From: a virus
Reading direction: 5' to 3' (one strand)
IMG/VR virus record: IMGVR_UViG_3300032092_000172
Coordinates: 1-29,486 of that record
Length of the DNA: 29,486 nt
Under the pieces are notes generated by a model that worked only from the letters and a program-made list of their open reading frames with translations, had not been told where the DNA came from and made no database searches. Position numbers and translations under genes: made by a program. The first letter of the stretch is position 1. Every line of letters starts with the position of its first letter. Of this stretch, positions 21,679-28,476 are shown piece by piece.

Positions 21679-21891
21679 ATGTCAGACCTCCTCTCCCAGT
21701 TCGAACAGGATTGCATCCTAGCAAACGTGGCCCCCACGGCTGCGCTGAAGGCGGGCGGGGTCCATCCGACCCTGTGGAAGAAGTGGAAGGAGGGCAAGGC
21801 GTCGCCGACCCTTCGAAACTTTGAATTGGCCCGGTCGGGCCTGCGCGGCCTGCTCAAGGATAAGTCGCCGGCCCAGACCGAGGCCGCCTGA
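21679..21891 (+). CDS. Cro-like HTH regulator
   Basis: 70 residues from ATG 21679; an earlier TTG would translate the operator. Residues 15-58 (ANVAPTAALKAGGVHPTLWK, then 'EGKASPTLRNFELARSGL') form a compact HTH like Cro/CI-family proteins, with recognition helix near 'HPTLWKKWKEG'. It is divergent from the repressor and directly downstream of O4/O5, the classic cro position. No Shine-Dalgarno precedes the ATG, and the predicted transcription start is at the ATG (leaderless). Its stop overlaps the next gene by 1 nt (TGATG). Confidence 0.75.
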   Translation: MSDLLSQFEQDCILANVAPTAALKAGGVHPTLWKKWKEGKASPTLRNFELARSGLRGLLKDKSPAQTEAA

Positions 21892-22532
21892 TGAACAGCG
21901 CCCTCGCCCTTTATGACCGCATGTGTAGCGCCATCGCTGAGTGCAGCCGGGTTGATGAGGCCAAGGACATTCGCGACAAGGCCCTCGCTCTGGAGGCCTA
22001 TTACCGGCAGGCCCGGAACCTAGACGCAGAGCGGGAAGCGGCGAACGTCCGCCTTCGAGCAGAGCGACGGGTTGGCGAACTGCTGAAGGACTTGGCGCGG
22101 GCGGAAACGTCGCGCGGCGGGGATGTAAAATCGGCGTCCGCCGATAGGACGCCGATTTCCCCCTACGCCACCGCCCTTGCAGAACAGGGCATGAGCCGCC
22201 AGGCGGCGCACAGGTTCCAATCGCTGGCGAGCATCCCCGAGCGGGACTTCGAGGCGGCACTGCGCGGCCCGGAAAAGCCGACGACGGCGGGCTTCCTCAA
22301 ACATGCAGAAGCGCGAAAGGCGGCTCAAGCGCCAGCGACGCCGCGCGTCAGTGACGCCGCGCTGTGGCTCTGGGGGCGTCTGCGGGACTTCGAAAACGAA
22401 GGCTACCTGACCCGAGGCGGCGATCGGTTTTTCGACGGGATGACCGAGGCCATGCGGGCGGATGTGCGCCGGCTGGCGCCGCTGGTTGCGAACTTCCTAA
22501 ACGACCTGGAGTGCTGCCTTGAACCTGCATGA
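21891..22532 (+). CDS. Hypothetical early protein with N-terminal helical domain
   Basis: 213 residues. The first half (ALALYDRMCSAIAECSRVDE, 'IRDKALALEAYYRQARNLDA', 'RLRAERRVGELLKDL') resembles a helical region widespread in phage and plasmid proteins next to ParB-like or replication genes. The middle 'TALAEQGMSRQAAHRFQSLA' looks like an HTH. The C-terminal half has 'DAALWLWGRLRDFENEGYL'. DNA binding is plausible; function unknown. Confidence 0.6.
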   Translation: MNSALALYDRMCSAIAECSRVDEAKDIRDKALALEAYYRQARNLDAEREAANVRLRAERRVGELLKDLARAETSRGGDVKSASADRTPISPYATALAEQGMSRQAAHRFQSLASIPERDFEAALRGPEKPTTAGFLKHAEARKAAQAPATPRVSDAALWLWGRLRDFENEGYLTRGGDRFFDGMTEAMRADVRRLAPLVANFLNDLECCLEPA

Positions 22533-22953
22533 AACCATAACCCGTGACCTTCAGGAGGTCATAGATCGGCTGGGTGGCGCCGACACCATGTCGCCCACCT
22601 ATTTGGCGGACACGCTGCTGGCCGATTACGGCGGCGAGGATACAGACCCGCGCCTTCGCTACACGGGTCGGGAACACCTGAAGCAGATGGCCCGCAAGGT
22701 GCTGGCCGGGCGCTACGGTCACGAAGGTGACGACAACGAGGCCCATCAGGGCGAACTGTTCTCGGGCCACCTCCAGCCCCGCTATCCGATCCCGCGCGCC
22801 GCAGGTGAAGAGCCGGTCTACAAGCTGCTCGGAGCCCTGACGCCGGAAGAGCTGGCGTGGAATGTCCGCAGCCTGCGCGCTTCCGCCAAGGCCCGATTGC
22901 TTCATGCCGACGCCCTTGAGGCCTGGGCTCAATCGCACCGCGACGCCGAATGA
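22519..22953 (+). CDS. Hypothetical early protein
   Basis: 144 residues from a TTG start at 22519 with GGAG at 7 nt, overlapping the previous gene by 14 nt; no better ATG exists at this end. Sequence: helical N terminus, 'LRYTGREHLKQMARKVLAGR', acidic middle, then a helical C terminus (TPEELAWNVRSLRASAKARL). No family recognised. Confidence 0.58.
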   Translation: MNLHETITRDLQEVIDRLGGADTMSPTYLADTLLADYGGEDTDPRLRYTGREHLKQMARKVLAGRYGHEGDDNEAHQGELFSGHLQPRYPIPRAAGEEPVYKLLGALTPEELAWNVRSLRASAKARLLHADALEAWAQSHRDAE

Positions 22954-23132
22954 CACAGAACCCCGCACAGCCAGCAGAAGCGGCGACTGCGGCGCGCCCC
23001 GGCCACAATGGACCGGTCGGGGCGCAACCTTTCGGCAGCAATGCCGTCACCGAGCCCGATGGGCGTTCCTCCCTCAACTGGCGGGGGCTTCGGTCCCCGC
23101 CGTTTTTGGAACCTGAACGCTCCCGGCCATAA
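22950..23132 (+). CDS. Doubtful 60-residue ORF overlapping a terminator
   Basis: ATG 22950 overlaps the previous stop by 4 nt, but the product is low in order (Ala/Pro/Gly-rich, no domain), and bases 23080-23107 inside it form a strong intrinsic terminator. A coding role is therefore uncertain; the region may be an untranslated 3' end. Confidence 0.25.
   Translation: MTQNPAQPAEAATAARPGHNGPVGAQPFGSNAVTEPDGRSSLNWRGLRSPPFLEPERSRP
23080..23107 (+). terminator. Intrinsic terminator with UUCG tetraloop
   Basis: Stem GGCGGGGGC (23080-23088) pairs with GTCCCCGCC (23093-23101), a 9-bp stem with one G-U pair, loop TTCG, followed by GTTTTT (23102-23107). This is a textbook rho-independent terminator ending the first rightward transcript after the Cro operon. 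Confidence 0.85.
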
Positions 23133-23145
23133 CCAGGGGTAATTT

Positions 23146-23424
23146 GTGACCCGCTTCCCATCCCTTCACGCCCTGCTGACGGGCGACCCTATCCCCGCCG
23201 CCATTCCTGCCAGCAGACAGCCGAGCGCTGCTGTGAAGCCTGATCAGATCGTCTCCCCGTCGGGGCGGATCACGGGGGTTTCTTCCGACGATGATCAGGA
23301 AGCTCGGCACATCGCCCAACAGCGGGCGGCGCTTCTTTGCCGACAGATCGGGCGACCCGACAACCGGCGGCGGATGCGCGACCTGACCATCCAGCAACTG
23401 AGGGCCGAAACATGCGCCCAGTGA
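23146..23424 (+). CDS. Hypothetical protein downstream of terminator
   Basis: 92 residues from GTG 23146 with AGGGGT about 7 nt upstream. N terminus has 'RFPSLHALLTGDPIPAAIPA'; C terminus is basic and helical (RQIGRPDNRRRMRDLTIQQL). No family recognised. It is the first gene after the terminator, overlapping the nuclease gene by 13 nt. Confidence 0.5.
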   Translation: MTRFPSLHALLTGDPIPAAIPASRQPSAAVKPDQIVSPSGRITGVSSDDDQEARHIAQQRAALLCRQIGRPDNRRRMRDLTIQQLRAETCAQ

Positions 23425-23909
23425 TGGAAGGGGAGTTCCAAGTCACCTGTGACCGCTGCGGCGCGCGGGTGTTCTGGGAAGGCAAGGGCAAGAAGGCTGT
23501 CCAGGTCTGCGACTGCGAGCGGGCTGTGACCTTCGTCAGCCCCGGCGCCAAGAAAAGCCGATGCTCCAAGAAGGGGGCCAAGGCCAAGGGCGACGGCGGC
23601 GAACGTGAACTGGTCAAGGCCGCTGAAGGCTGGGGCTGGACGGCGCACCGCACGGCTGGCTCTGGCGCCCACGGATCGCGGACCAACGAACAGGCCTTCG
23701 CCACCGACGTTCGGCTGAAGCTGGGCGATCTGGTCATCCGGGTCGAGTGCAAGCGCCACGCCTCAATCGCCGGGGTCAAGACCCTGAACAAGCTGCGCGA
23801 CAACAGCGACGTGCTGTGGCTGCGCGAGGACCACCAAGAGGCTTACGTCTTCATGCCCGCGTCCGTCTGGGCGCTGGCCATGAGCCTAGCCGCAGAGGGA
23901 AACAAATGA
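23412..23909 (+). CDS. PDDEXK nuclease (Holliday-junction-resolvase-like) with zinc ribbon
   Basis: 165 residues from ATG 23412. N-terminal zinc-ribbon Cys residues C13, C16, C33, C35 are followed by a restriction-endonuclease-like core: 'GDGGERELVKAAEGWGW' (E64/E66), 'HRTAGSGAHG', a D (D99 or D106) and 'VIRVECKRH' (E112-x-K114). This is the E...D...ExK set of archaeal-Hjc-like/VRR-type nucleases. It may resolve recombination or replication intermediates before packaging, or be the nuclease partner of the leftward Bet protein. Substrate not established. Stop overlaps the GcrA-like ATG. Confidence 0.78.
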   Translation: MRPVMEGEFQVTCDRCGARVFWEGKGKKAVQVCDCERAVTFVSPGAKKSRCSKKGAKAKGDGGERELVKAAEGWGWTAHRTAGSGAHGSRTNEQAFATDVRLKLGDLVIRVECKRHASIAGVKTLNKLRDNSDVLWLREDHQEAYVFMPASVWALAMSLAAEGNK

Positions 23910-24547
23910 CCAACCCAATGCCCTGGACACCCCAGAGGACCGAACAGGCCCTGAAGCTCTGGACTAACGGATGCTCTGCTACCGAGATTATGCGCATCCT
24001 CGGCGGCGGTCTGACCCGCAACGCCGTGATTGGAAAGCTGAACCGGATCGGCGCGCCCAAGCGAGCCCCGATTGCCCGCGACTCTGCGGCCTGGATCAAC
24101 CGGCCCAAGAGCCCAGCCTATAACGCATGGCCCCAGGACAAGGCCGAGGAACTGCGTCGGCTCTATGTCGAGGAGGAACTGACCCCGACCGTCATCGCCG
24201 AGCGCTTCGGCATGGGCCGCACCGCCATTACCTCCAAGCTGATCAGGATGGGCGTCCCCATGCGCCCCACCGTGACGGCCATCAAAGCGATGAAGGCCGA
24301 GGCGGTAAAGCGCCAGCGCGAGAATCGTTCCGTCCGACCAATCCCTGTGGACATATGGGCGCCCATTGGCCCGACCGTCGGCCTGCTGGAGCTGCATAGC
24401 CATTCCTGCCGGTGGCCCATCGGTGACCAGTATTGCGGGGCGACCAAAGAGCGGGGCTCCTACTGCGGATTGCACGGCGCGATTGCCTATAGCGGTATCC
24501 CGGCCATCAAGGCCACGCGCCCGCATGGGATGGAGCGGCGCGGATGA
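23906..24547 (+). CDS. gcrA: GcrA-like transcription regulator with two HTH units
   Basis: 213 residues; ATG 23906 follows GAGGGA by 5 nt; a longer frame upstream is spurious. Residues 7-49 (WTPQRTEQALKLWTNGCSAT, then 'LTRNAVIGKLNRIG') match the GcrA N-terminal HTH. Residues 75-117 (WPQDKAEELRRLYVEEELTP, 'GRTAITSKLIRMG') read as a second, similar HTH. The C terminus has 'SCRWPIGDQYCG', 'GSYCGLHGAIAY' (Cys/His positions as in the GcrA sigma-70-binding zinc module). Host GcrA activates sigma70 promoters bearing methylated GANTC. The phage protein probably redirects host cell-cycle transcription. Confidence 0.85.
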   Translation: MTNPMPWTPQRTEQALKLWTNGCSATEIMRILGGGLTRNAVIGKLNRIGAPKRAPIARDSAAWINRPKSPAYNAWPQDKAEELRRLYVEEELTPTVIAERFGMGRTAITSKLIRMGVPMRPTVTAIKAMKAEAVKRQRENRSVRPIPVDIWAPIGPTVGLLELHSHSCRWPIGDQYCGATKERGSYCGLHGAIAYSGIPAIKATRPHGMERRG

Positions 24548-24750
24548 GGCCGCTCATCACCCACGTCAGCGAGGCCATTGACGACGAGCTGATCGCCCAG
24601 GGCCTGACGAGCGACATCCGCGAACTGCCCGACGGTGAGGCCATGTCAGTGCGCGCCATCAAGGCCGTTGCTGACTGGCTGGACCAGCCGGGACGCTATC
24701 GCATGGCCGCTGTCGGCCTGCGTGAAGCCTTGAAGAGGGCCGGCGCATGA
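24544..24750 (+). CDS. Small hypothetical protein
   Basis: 68 residues, ATG in a 4-nt overlap with gcrA. Helical sequence 'THVSEAIDDELIAQGLTSD', 'VRAIKAVADWLDQPGRYRM'. No domain recognised. Overlaps next gene by 4 nt. Confidence 0.52.
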   Translation: MRPLITHVSEAIDDELIAQGLTSDIRELPDGEAMSVRAIKAVADWLDQPGRYRMAAVGLREALKRAGA

Positions 24751-25097
24751 AGGTTCTCAGCCTTTGGAAAGGCGAGATGCTCGCCCCGCCTCGCACCATG
24801 AACCAGATCGGCCAGGAGGTCGCAGAGCGGCACAAGCTGACCGTGGCGGACCTGAAGCGCCAGCCGGGAACACACCGCCAGACGCCGAGGGCCATCGCCT
24901 ATCCGCGTCAGGAGGCCATGTGGCTGATGGCATCGGAAACCAACGCTGACGGCTCGGCGCGCTGGTCCTACGCCATGATCGGCGGCTGGTTCGGCATGGA
25001 TCATACCAGCGTCTACACCGGCTCCCGCTCTCATGCCCGGCGCAACGGCCTGAGCCTGCTGCCGCGCATCATCGGCGGATGGAAGGTGGCGGCATGA
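24747..25097 (+). CDS. Stand-alone DnaA domain-IV-like protein
   Basis: 116 residues. Segments 'VAERHKLTVADLKRQPGTHR', 'TPRAIAYPRQEAMWLMASET', 'WSYAMIGGWFGMDHTSVYTG' and 'SRSHARRNG' reproduce the DnaA C-terminal DNA-binding domain (HTH with the DHT-S-V box), with no AAA+ domain. It could bind DnaA-box-like sites in the host or phage origin, and competes with or assists DnaA. It lies directly upstream of the O-like initiator. Confidence 0.82.
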   Translation: MKVLSLWKGEMLAPPRTMNQIGQEVAERHKLTVADLKRQPGTHRQTPRAIAYPRQEAMWLMASETNADGSARWSYAMIGGWFGMDHTSVYTGSRSHARRNGLSLLPRIIGGWKVAA

Positions 25098-25852
25098 GCG
25101 TTCAGCAGATCACCCTTGCCCTGGCCCTTCGTAACGTCTCGCAGGCCGAAAAGCTGCTGCTGATCGTGCTGGCCAACTATGCCGACGAAGACGGGCGCTG
25201 CTGGCCCTCCCAGAAGCGCCTGGGCGAAGACGCGGGCATGTCTGACAGGTCGGTCAGGACCGCACTTGTGAAGCTGGAAGAGGCCGGCCTGATCGTCCGC
25301 GAAAGGCGCAATCGCCGGGACGGTTCACGCGGAACCGACATGATCGAATTGCACCTTGAGCGGGCAAGCGATCAGCGGAAAAATCTTCCAGCGGAAAAAT
25401 CTTCCAGCGGAAAATCCTGCACTGATTACCGGAAAAATCTGCACGAATTACCGGAAAATATTTCCGGACTCACTACGTTTGAACCAACCATAGAACCGTC
25501 AATAGAACCGTCAGAGAAAGCGCGCGCGCTCGATGCCGAGTTTGACGTGTTCTGGTCAGCCTATCCGTCGAAGGTGGACAAGGCGAAGGCCCGGAAGACT
25601 TTCCCGAAGGCCAGAAGGCGCGCCAGCCTGGAGCGGATGCTTGAGGCGATCGAATACGCCCGACAGCGAAGTCCGATGTGGCGCGACAACGTGTTTTGCA
25701 ACCCGACAACTTGGCTGAACAACGAAAGATGGAACGATGAATTCCCAGCGAACGAGCCTTTCAGCGCCAAGGGCCGCCAACGTCTCGACAACTTTGGACG
25801 GGCTTTCGCAGGAGCTTCGGCTGCTTTTGACGCACCAGACTTCGACCGCTGA
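25094..25852 (+). CDS. Replication initiator (lambda O-like, winged helix)
   Basis: 252 residues from ATG 25094 overlapping the previous stop; an upstream start inside the DnaA-like gene is less likely. N-terminal winged helix (residues 15-72: VSQAEKLLLIVLANYADEDG, RCWPSQKRLGEDAGMSDRSV, 'LEEAGLIVRERR') binds origin iterons in related proteins. A polar linker (residues 90-145) overlies the DNA repeats, and the C-terminal module (FDVFWSAYPSKVDKAKARK, 'FCNPTTWLNNERW') matches helicase-recruiting domains. As in lambda, origin and initiator coincide. Confidence 0.78.
   Translation: MSVQQITLALALRNVSQAEKLLLIVLANYADEDGRCWPSQKRLGEDAGMSDRSVRTALVKLEEAGLIVRERRNRRDGSRGTDMIELHLERASDQRKNLPAEKSSSGKSCTDYRKNLHELPENISGLTTFEPTIEPSIEPSEKARALDAEFDVFWSAYPSKVDKAKARKTFPKARRRASLERMLEAIEYARQRSPMWRDNVFCNPTTWLNNERWNDEFPANEPFSAKGRQRLDNFGRAFAGASAAFDAPDFDR
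25374..25467. repeat. Iteron-like repeats, candidate phage replication origin
   Basis: Five copies of a CGGAAAA-type core: two tandem AGCGGAAAAATCTTCC (25374-25389, 25390-25405; period 16), then AGCGGAAAATCCTGCA (25406), ACCGGAAAAATCTGCA (25428) and ACCGGAAAATATTTCC (25450), period 22. They lie in the middle of the O-like gene, as the lambda ori iterons do. Confidence 0.75.
25490..25513. repeat. Tandem 12-bp repeat beside the candidate origin
   Basis: ATAGAACCGTCA occurs twice back to back (25490-25501 and 25502-25513), directly after the iteron block. It could be part of the origin or a simple coding repeat (EPxI). Confidence 0.7.
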
Positions 25853-26306
25853 CGCCGTGGCCGGGATCGTCGCCAACCCCGCCCTGCACTCGGAGGTCAT
25901 CGCAGCCCTGCCGGCGCTGATGGCGGATCGGGACCGGGCGCTGGCCAAGACCGGGACCGACGACCTTCAGCGCATCCTTGCCAAGGCGCTGGTCATCTAT
26001 CCCGTTCCTGACCGCACCCCGGAGGAATGGAAGACCTGGTGGCGGGTCTATCACGATGTCCTGGCGGACGTTCCCCGGCGAGCGGTGGCCCAGGCGCTGG
26101 ATCAGTGGATCCGATCACCGGCGGGATTCTTTCCGAAACCGGGCGAACTGCGCGATCTGGCCCTGAAAATCCCCTGTCCCGAATATGCCATCGCATACCG
26201 CGCCAAGCTGGCTGCTGAGGCTCCCAAGGCCGTTTCCATGCTGGATGCGGCGGAACGTCGGGCGCAGATCGCGGAGGCTCTGGCGGGCCTGAGGAAGGCC
26301 CTGTGA
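25737..26306 (+). CDS. Putative helicase-loader/replication protein (P-like position)
   Basis: 189 residues from ATG 25737 if correct, overlapping the O-like gene by 116 nt; TTG 25827 or GTG 25857 are shorter alternatives. The core 'LVIYPVPDRTPEEWKTWWRV', 'QALDQWIRSPAGFFPKPGEL' resembles N-terminal parts of phage helicase loaders and DnaT-like proteins. Position after an O-like gene supports it. No AAA+ motif is present, so it would be a non-ATPase adaptor. Confidence 0.5.
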   Translation: MNSQRTSLSAPRAANVSTTLDGLSQELRLLLTHQTSTADAVAGIVANPALHSEVIAALPALMADRDRALAKTGTDDLQRILAKALVIYPVPDRTPEEWKTWWRVYHDVLADVPRRAVAQALDQWIRSPAGFFPKPGELRDLALKIPCPEYAIAYRAKLAAEAPKAVSMLDAAERRAQIAEALAGLRKAL

Positions 26307-26563
26307 CCCGCACCGCCCAAGTCGCCCAGACCATTGCCAACCTCGCCGGGACTGCTACCGGATTCGCAGACGGGGCCGTTCGCTACGCCGCTGTCATCAA
26401 GGCCGACAGCCCGCCCGACGAGATCCGCGATCTGCTGACCCGGTTCTTTGAGGCCGAGGCCCAGCTTCACGATCTGGCCGAGGCCATGCGCCGACTGGCG
26501 CCGAACGCAGCCAAGGCCGGGGAAGAGCGCGCCGCCACGATGCGAGAGGGGTTGAAGCTGTGA
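26303..26563 (+). CDS. Small hypothetical protein
   Basis: 86 residues from GTG 26303 overlapping the previous TGA. Helical, with 'TAQVAQTIANLAGTATGFAD' and 'DLLTRFFEAEAQLHDLAEAM'. No family recognised. Stop overlaps the methyltransferase GTG by 4 nt. Confidence 0.52.
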   Translation: MTRTAQVAQTIANLAGTATGFADGAVRYAAVIKADSPPDEIRDLLTRFFEAEAQLHDLAEAMRRLAPNAAKAGEERAATMREGLKL

Positions 26564-27720
26564 GGCTGCTTGACCTGTTTTCCGGTATCGGCGGCTTCAG
26601 CCTCGGCCTGGAGCGGGCCGGGTTTGAGACGGTCGCCTTCTGCGAGATCGACCCCGTTTGCAGGGGATTGCTCGCCCATCATTGGCCCGAGGTGCCATGC
26701 TATGACGACATCACAACTCTCACCGCAGAGCGACTGGCCGCAGACGGTATTGTCGTTGACGCCATGTGCGGCGGCTTCCCCTGCCAGGATTTGTCCTTCG
26801 CCGGAAAGGGCGCCGGGCTTGCCGGGGAACGATCCGGCCTGTGGCGTGAATACGCACGACTCATTCGCGAGCTACGACCCCGCGTCGTCATCGTGGAAAA
26901 TGTCTCAGCGCTCCTTGGTCGAGGACTTGGAGACGTTCTCGGAGACCTGGCCTCGCTCGGGTATGATGCTGTCTGGGAGTGCATTCCAGCAAGTGCCGTT
27001 GGCGCCCCTCACCGCCGCGACCGGCTCTGGATTGTTGCCTACGCCGGAAGCGAGCAACACCAAGGCCGTGGCCCTGCGATCAGGCGGGCGCTCGCCGCGC
27101 AACTATCTGGGGCCGTTGTGGCCGACGCCGCGCAGCTCCCCGAACGAGAACCGGCAGACCAAGCCGACGCCATCGCAACTGGCGGGCAAGCATGGCTGGA
27201 GCCTTGGGGCGGCTGTAACGATGGCCCAGACCAACGCCTTCAAGCTGGGCATGACCCAGAAGCCCAGCCACTCAATCCCGACCCCGACTGCATCCGATCA
27301 CATAGAGCGGGAATGCACATCGACCGAGGCGCTGAACTTCGAAACGAACAAGAGTGTGACTCTGGATCGGTGGGTGAAGATGTGGCCGACGCCGGCAGCG
27401 AGGGACTTTCGCGGAGCCAATGGCAAGCCGTTCAAGGACCGGGGCGGCGGCAAGAAGGGGGAGCAACTTCCGAATGCTGTTCGGCACGACCCGGAGACAC
27501 CGGACGGGGGCCAGCTAAATCCCGAGTGGGTCACTTGGCTCATGGGCTTTCCGCCAGGCTGGACCGAACCCATGAAGGCTGGGAAGCCGAGCCGGAAGAC
27601 ACGCCCCGAGTAGCAACCGGCGTGCCGGCGCGGGCTGCGCGGCTCAAGGGGCTGGGCAATGCGGTCGTGCCGCAGATCCCCGAACTGATCGGACGGGCCA
27701 TCATGGAGGCAATGGCATGA
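26560..27720 (+). CDS. C5 cytosine DNA methyltransferase (Dcm-type)
   Basis: 386 residues from GTG 26560. Motif I DLFSGIGGFSLG (5-16), motif IV GGFPCQDLS with catalytic Cys75, motif VI ENV (113-115), motif VIII RRDRLWIV (152-159), motif X LGNAVVP (365-371): all essential C5-MTase motifs are present in order. The variable target region (about 170-350) is unusually free of hydrophobic core and shares its DNA with a second conserved frame. It methylates cytosine in an unknown target, probably to protect phage DNA from restriction. The stop overlaps the next gene by 4 nt. Confidence 0.9.
   Translation: MRLLDLFSGIGGFSLGLERAGFETVAFCEIDPVCRGLLAHHWPEVPCYDDITTLTAERLAADGIVVDAMCGGFPCQDLSFAGKGAGLAGERSGLWREYARLIRELRPRVVIVENVSALLGRGLGDVLGDLASLGYDAVWECIPASAVGAPHRRDRLWIVAYAGSEQHQGRGPAIRRALAAQLSGAVVADAAQLPEREPADQADAIATGGQAWLEPWGGCNDGPDQRLQAGHDPEAQPLNPDPDCIRSHRAGMHIDRGAELRNEQECDSGSVGEDVADAGSEGLSRSQWQAVQGPGRRQEGGATSECCSARPGDTGRGPAKSRVGHLAHGLSARLDRTHEGWEAEPEDTPRVATGVPARAARLKGLGNAVVPQIPELIGRAIMEAMA
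26702..27613 (+). CDS. Overlapping-frame protein inside the methyltransferase gene (WPTP-repeat family)
   Basis: An open frame of 304 codons from ATG 26702 (earlier TTG at 26570 possible), shifted +1 relative to the methyltransferase and stopping at 27613. The product contains 'SYDPASSSWKMSQRSL', 'FSETWPRSGMM', four P-T-P elements (LPTPEAS, WPTPRSS, IPTPTAS, WPTPAAR at about residues 112, 140, 192 and 228) and 'LNPEWVTWLMGFPPGWTE'. I know this combination from phage proteins annotated as methyltransferase-associated. Coding of both frames is not proven, but motif conservation is unlikely by chance. Confidence 0.55.
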   Translation: MTTSQLSPQSDWPQTVLSLTPCAAASPARICPSPERAPGLPGNDPACGVNTHDSFASYDPASSSWKMSQRSLVEDLETFSETWPRSGMMLSGSAFQQVPLAPLTAATGSGLLPTPEASNTKAVALRSGGRSPRNYLGPLWPTPRSSPNENRQTKPTPSQLAGKHGWSLGAAVTMAQTNAFKLGMTQKPSHSIPTPTASDHIERECTSTEALNFETNKSVTLDRWVKMWPTPAARDFRGANGKPFKDRGGGKKGEQLPNAVRHDPETPDGGQLNPEWVTWLMGFPPGWTEPMKAGKPSRKTRPE

Positions 27721-28439
27721 ACCTGCCCAGAGACATCGAAATTCGCCTCGACAAGGCCGACAAGGCATCCGCCAAGGCCAAGACCGACACCGACCGGGAA
27801 CGGGCTCTGGAGGCCCGGAAATCGGCCCTGGACGAACTCTCCAAGCGAGAAGCCGACCACTGGACCACGAAGGCCATGATCGAGCGCGACAGGCTGGAGC
27901 GGCTGAGAGATGGCGGCCTTGTCGTGGAAGAGCTTGTGACCACGGTTCCGGTCACGAAGGACGGCAACCCCGTTTGGAAGCGCGGTCGGCTGGTCATGAA
28001 ACAGGAGCGGGTCAAGCGGTCGCGGATCACCAACAGCGACGGCCTGGAAACGCTGCTACAGGCCGGAACCATCACCGCCAAGCAGTTTGCCCACGGCATG
28101 ACCTACCGCACCCTCTACGAAGCCGCAGACCACGGACACGGCCTGACCCCGCCACAGATCGGCGCGGCCAGAGGAGGGGCCAAGCGCCAGCCGATCAACG
28201 ACCTAGGCGAGGTGGACTGGGAGGCGCTTGAACGGGCCGTCAAGTCAGCGCACCACCTGTTTAACCTACAGGAAACCGAGCGGGACGTTCTCGCCATCTG
28301 TGGCGCCGAGCCCCTGACAACGCTGCGCCTAGTGGCTGGGGAAGGGCGGACCATCTTCAGCTTGACCGGACGCGGAGGCAGGAGACGGGCCATCAACTTG
28401 ACGAAGGGGCTGTTGAAGGCATTGGATGCGATGGGTTGA
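27717..28439 (+). CDS. Hypothetical protein, candidate late-gene regulator
   Basis: 240 residues, ATG overlapping the methyltransferase stop. N-terminal charged coiled coil (residues 5-60). The middle has 'LVVEELVTTVPVTKDGNPVW' and 'NSDGLETLLQAGTITAKQFA', then 'ERDVLAICGAEPLTTLRLV' and a basic C-terminal helix. The second half resembles DUF6456-like phage/host proteins with an HTH-like arrangement. It precedes a promoter-like region and HNH, the place of Q/RinA-type late activators. Role inferred from context only. Confidence 0.5.
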   Translation: MNLPRDIEIRLDKADKASAKAKTDTDRERALEARKSALDELSKREADHWTTKAMIERDRLERLRDGGLVVEELVTTVPVTKDGNPVWKRGRLVMKQERVKRSRITNSDGLETLLQAGTITAKQFAHGMTYRTLYEAADHGHGLTPPQIGAARGGAKRQPINDLGEVDWEALERAVKSAHHLFNLQETERDVLAICGAEPLTTLRLVAGEGRTIFSLTGRGGRRRAINLTKGLLKALDAMG

Positions 28440-28476
28440 TACAAGCGAGATACGGAAAAAGGAGGGGTGAAAGCCG

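Noticed and set aside
23843-24526. 227-codon minus-strand frame
   Set aside because: Antisense to gcrA, no domain, and no ribosome-binding site.
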